Assembly (NCBI GenBank): GCA_031310005.1
Contig: CM062383.1
Span: 62,001-126,000 of the forward strand
Reading direction: 5' to 3'
DNA: 64,000 bases
Source of the DNA: Dactylellina haptotyla
Lineage: Eukaryota; Ascomycota; Orbiliomycetes; Orbiliales; Orbiliaceae
Positions within the stretch are counted from its first letter, which is position 1, and every line of letters begins with the position of its first letter. The notes beneath the pieces were generated by a model. That model saw only the letters and a list, made by a program, of their open reading frames with translations, made no database searches and was not told where the DNA came from. This document shows, one piece after another, positions 61,214 through 64,000 of the stretch. The translations under genes were made by a program, and so were the position numbers.

Positions 61214-63111
61214 ATGGCTGAAGTGGTTGGCCTAGCCGCCAGTATCATTACACTGATAGGGTTGGTGGGAGAAATCGGCTCGACAGCTTCAACCATCGTC
61301 CATCTTTACAAGTCTGGTCCTGCCTCGGCTCAGAATGCTCTTGAGGAACTACTAACTTTAGAAGCTATCCTCAAACAGCTCGTGCCCATGGTTGCTACCC
61401 AGAATTTTGAATCCCCTCAGCTTCGTGCAGTGCAGTTATTATTCTCCGACCCGATTGCAAAGTGTACTGATACGTGCCTTGCACTGAGTAAATTGCTGAA
61501 GAAGAGCGATTTGGGTACATCCTTGAAAGCCAGAGCCAAGTGGATACACCTGCAAAAAGAAGTCGGCCGATTAGTGTCTTCCCTTTCAGAGCAAAAGCTA
61601 TCGTTCAATTTATTGTTTGCGCTACTCTCCAGGTAGGCGATCCCATACCTTAGATAAAATTTCCAATTTGGGGAAGCGACTAACACTGCGAAAGTAATCA
61701 GAATATCGCAGTTCTCAATGGTATTAAGCGGATCGAAACAGACATTATAACACAAGTTCAACTGGAGCAAACTGTCCACCAGTCCACGGTCCACACTCAG
61801 CATGCTATCGAAGGATATATCGAGCAAGCTGTGGATTCTCTTCGGCGGGAAATTGTTCGCGTCCCATCTCCAACGGCATGCTCGTTGCAGCCAAGGATAC
61901 CAACGGCCCAAAACCGAGGAAGTCCGTACTTGGTGAAAGAAGCGTACATGTATGTTGCGGAAAAGGTCTACCATTTCCCAGCGCCCCAGTATAACTGGCA
62001 TTCGCAACGTCGACAACGCAAAATAGAATGGGCTCCTCAGAGTACCCCACAGCTTTTGATGGGACGGTGGGTGCTGAAAGTCTGCTCTATTGACAACGCC
62101 AGTGCCGACCGTCCTCATATGAAGGGTTTTGGATTCCAACTCACCTATTTGTTTCCCCTTTGGATGTTTTTACGATTCGCTATTCTATACTCGTTCTTCA
62201 TAGAGTATGATGCTCGTAAACGCCAACTTTCCATACAGCGGTCAATTGCTTTCCCCTCGATCGTTGATCCTGGGTCGGATGTTATGCTCTTTGCTAAGCA
62301 CGGCAATGTCGAGGGACTCAAGATGCTTTTTTCGACTGGCCGAGCGCGTCCGACAGACGCAGATATAACGGGTATTACGCCCTTACACGTAAGCAAGTTG
62401 GTTAATCCTCTAATTCGGCTCACCTATGGAATCAGTCTAACTCTTCAAAATCAAACAGTGGGCAGCTAGGAGAGTCTTCAAGTCAGGGGATAGCTTTGAA
62501 ATAATCGAACTTCTCTTGAACGAGGGGGCTGACATCAACGCAACTGGTGACCGAGAGGCTGAGTAAGATACTGCTGATAAACGTAGAAATCAAATAGAAG
62601 TGGCTAACTTTGAAATAGCACACCTCTCCACTGGGTAGCAACATATGCAGCCTCGAAAACGAGTCGCCAAGTAATGAAATTTCTAAAAGATAAAGGCGCC
62701 GATGCAACTCTCCCTGACGTTATGGGATCATCCGCCGATGATATATTTGAATCGCTGTATAGAGTTACAGGTCAATTTGAAAAACAAAATGACCTTGGTA
62801 TCACTCCATTGATGAAAGAAGTCGGGAAAGGGGATGAATGTTCGCTAGCGAAGTTGAACGATCTGGTGGCCGGGGAGGGGCTCTTGGAACAAGATAGGGG
62901 TGGTTGGACAGCGATGCATTGGGCGGCTATGGGCGGCTCTTCAAGTGTGATTCAAAACCTAATTAAAGCAGGGATAAAAATGGGCTTTAATTATGCCGCT
63001 GGCTCTCGGTTTGGAGCAAAGCCGAGAGATGTAGCAGCAAGATACGGTAACGAGGAAGCTTGGAAAGCAGCTTTAACAGTCTGTGGCCTCGATTTGAGTG
63101 TTGAACTATAG
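61214..63111 (+). CDS. Helo-like N-terminal domain plus ankyrin repeats (569 aa)
   Basis: Model: join(61214..61632, 61695..62388, 62459..62562, 62619..63111); three introns of 56-70 nt with CTAAC branch sites, all frames kept. Residues 1-130 begin MAEVVGLAASIITLIGLVGE, typical of the fungal Helo-like / STAND N-terminal domains that precede NACHT or ankyrin modules. A middle region (about 150-345) has no recognised domain and no NACHT P-loop. Ankyrin units follow: DVMLFAKHGNVEGLKMLF, then GITPLH joined by splicing to WAARR, then IIELLLNEGADINATG, TPLHWVATYAA, ITPLMKEVGKGDE and WTAMHWAAMGGSS up to about residue 560. In fungi this architecture is linked with self/non-self recognition and cell death, but for this gene the role is inferred only. 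Confidence 0.88.
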
Positions 63112-64000
63112 TAGAAGCATATCATCACTACTAACTTATGTATGTCGAAATTTGATCGAATTCTCTACTATTATCTCTGTTATTCTGGAAGCCCTTGACT
63201 AGGATTTTCCGGAACAATATTAGATCTATAATTTGATAAAACAAGATCAGTCGTCAAACTTTAGTTTGTTCGCGGTTAGTATCCCTCGGAGCACTATGTG
63301 TTAATAATATCTAGTTAACGGTCTTTTGGCTGCCTAGGCTAACGCGGAATATCTGTGATGGCCGAATATAGCCTCGAAGATTGAGATCCAGGTGTTATCT
63401 GCTAGCTCCAACTGCGATATAAGTCGCGCAGAATAATAACGGATCCTCGAAAGCAAAAAAAAAGCTTTGCCACGCATAGTTCTGTTAATGCGAGTTTTAA
63501 CTGGACGTCCACATAATTTCACAATCTAGCTCGCCCTACAATCTGTCATCATTCTAACGCATTGCGAATCCACACGTGTCTTTGACTATTGGTGGTCATT
63601 TTATGAAGTGGACCTAATTTTTTATGCTTTAAAACTGGAGCACATGTATTCGATATATATAATACATGTTCGCGGAATAGCGCAGCATGATGAAACAATG
63701 CGGAATAGCGCATCCTTGGAAACTATATCCCGTTAGCTAGCCAAGGTTATCAAAGCTTTAGTCCGACACAAAATGGCATTGGTATCCCAAACCAAATCAC
63801 CAACACCCTGGAGATTTTATTTCTTAGACTCTAAGCGATGGATATATCTAGAAGAATGCCTTTGAACGCCTACAATCCTAACGCCTACGTTTAAATACAA
63901 CATCAGGTTTAAAGATTATCTAACGGCATATCTTTAATTTCCCTTCCGTGTTCCACCGCCTTCCATTTTAAAAATGGCAAGTATGAAAGATCTGGATATG
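63112..64000. other. Intergenic to right edge
   Basis: No gene seen. A 13-bp direct repeat (GCGGAATAGCGCA-type) occurs near 63672 and 63699. Confidence 0.45.

Noticed and set aside
1-64000. CRISPR arrays, rRNA genes, bacterial-type operons
   Set aside because: None seen; sequence is clearly fungal nuclear DNA.

Overview
This window is from the nuclear genome of a filamentous ascomycete (Pezizomycotina). The genes have short introns (about 48-172 nt, most 50-70 nt) with GTAAGT-type donors and CTAAC/CTGAC branch sites. The families present are typical of that group: CFEM protein, cutinase, GLEYA-type adhesin, Clr5-domain protein, GAF hybrid histidine kinase and NUC-1-type phosphate permease. 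A transposon relic at the left edge is very AT-rich, and its amino-acid changes fit G-to-A decay on the coding strand, as expected of repeat-induced point mutation (RIP). I cannot name the species. Exon joins were worked out by hand from splice signals and reading-frame continuity.

Layout. 1-2600: AT-rich, RIP-like Ty1/copia relic on the minus strand (zinc knuckle near 1430, integrase at 8-412). 2624-3003: an element with 61-bp inverted arms. 4474-16183: a giant secreted Thr-rich repeat protein of 3842 aa ending in three DUF6923-like and two GLEYA/PA14-like domains. 16808-20390: hybrid histidine kinase. 21074-22133: penta-EF-hand protein. 22340-24205: decayed genes, including a pogo/Fot1-type transposase. 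24825-28617: Clr5 plus ankyrin-like protein (four exons, minus). 29300-30780: CFEM protein with a mucin-like tail (six exons, minus). 32209-34118: sodium/phosphate symporter (minus) with a 12-nt exon. 37854-39167: monocarboxylate-transporter-like MFS protein. 39716-41890: large secreted protein of unknown function. 44345-45066: cutinase. 46800-47300: decayed ankyrin gene. 49665-50156: small Cys-rich secreted protein with an in-frame stop. 51816-53010: secreted protein with three exact-period 34-residue repeats. 55092-55817: secreted protein with a Lys-Arg processing site. 58096-58993: GNAT acetyltransferase. 61214-63111: Helo-like plus ankyrin protein.

The left third holds conserved cell-biology genes and the surface adhesin. 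From about 39.7 to 56 kb the DNA is gene-poor and four of its five intact genes encode short or mid-sized secreted proteins (cutinase, a Cys-rich effector-like protein, a repeat protein, a Kex2-site protein) beside a larger secreted protein, with a pseudogene among them. This resembles an effector-rich, fast-evolving compartment. The adhesin, CFEM protein and cutinase all act at the cell surface or outside the cell, so host or substrate contact is a plausible shared theme (inference). Clr5-ankyrin and Helo-like-ankyrin proteins belong to fungal families linked to transcription or self/non-self signalling, but these copies have no assigned role. No CRISPR array, rRNA gene or intact tRNA was seen.
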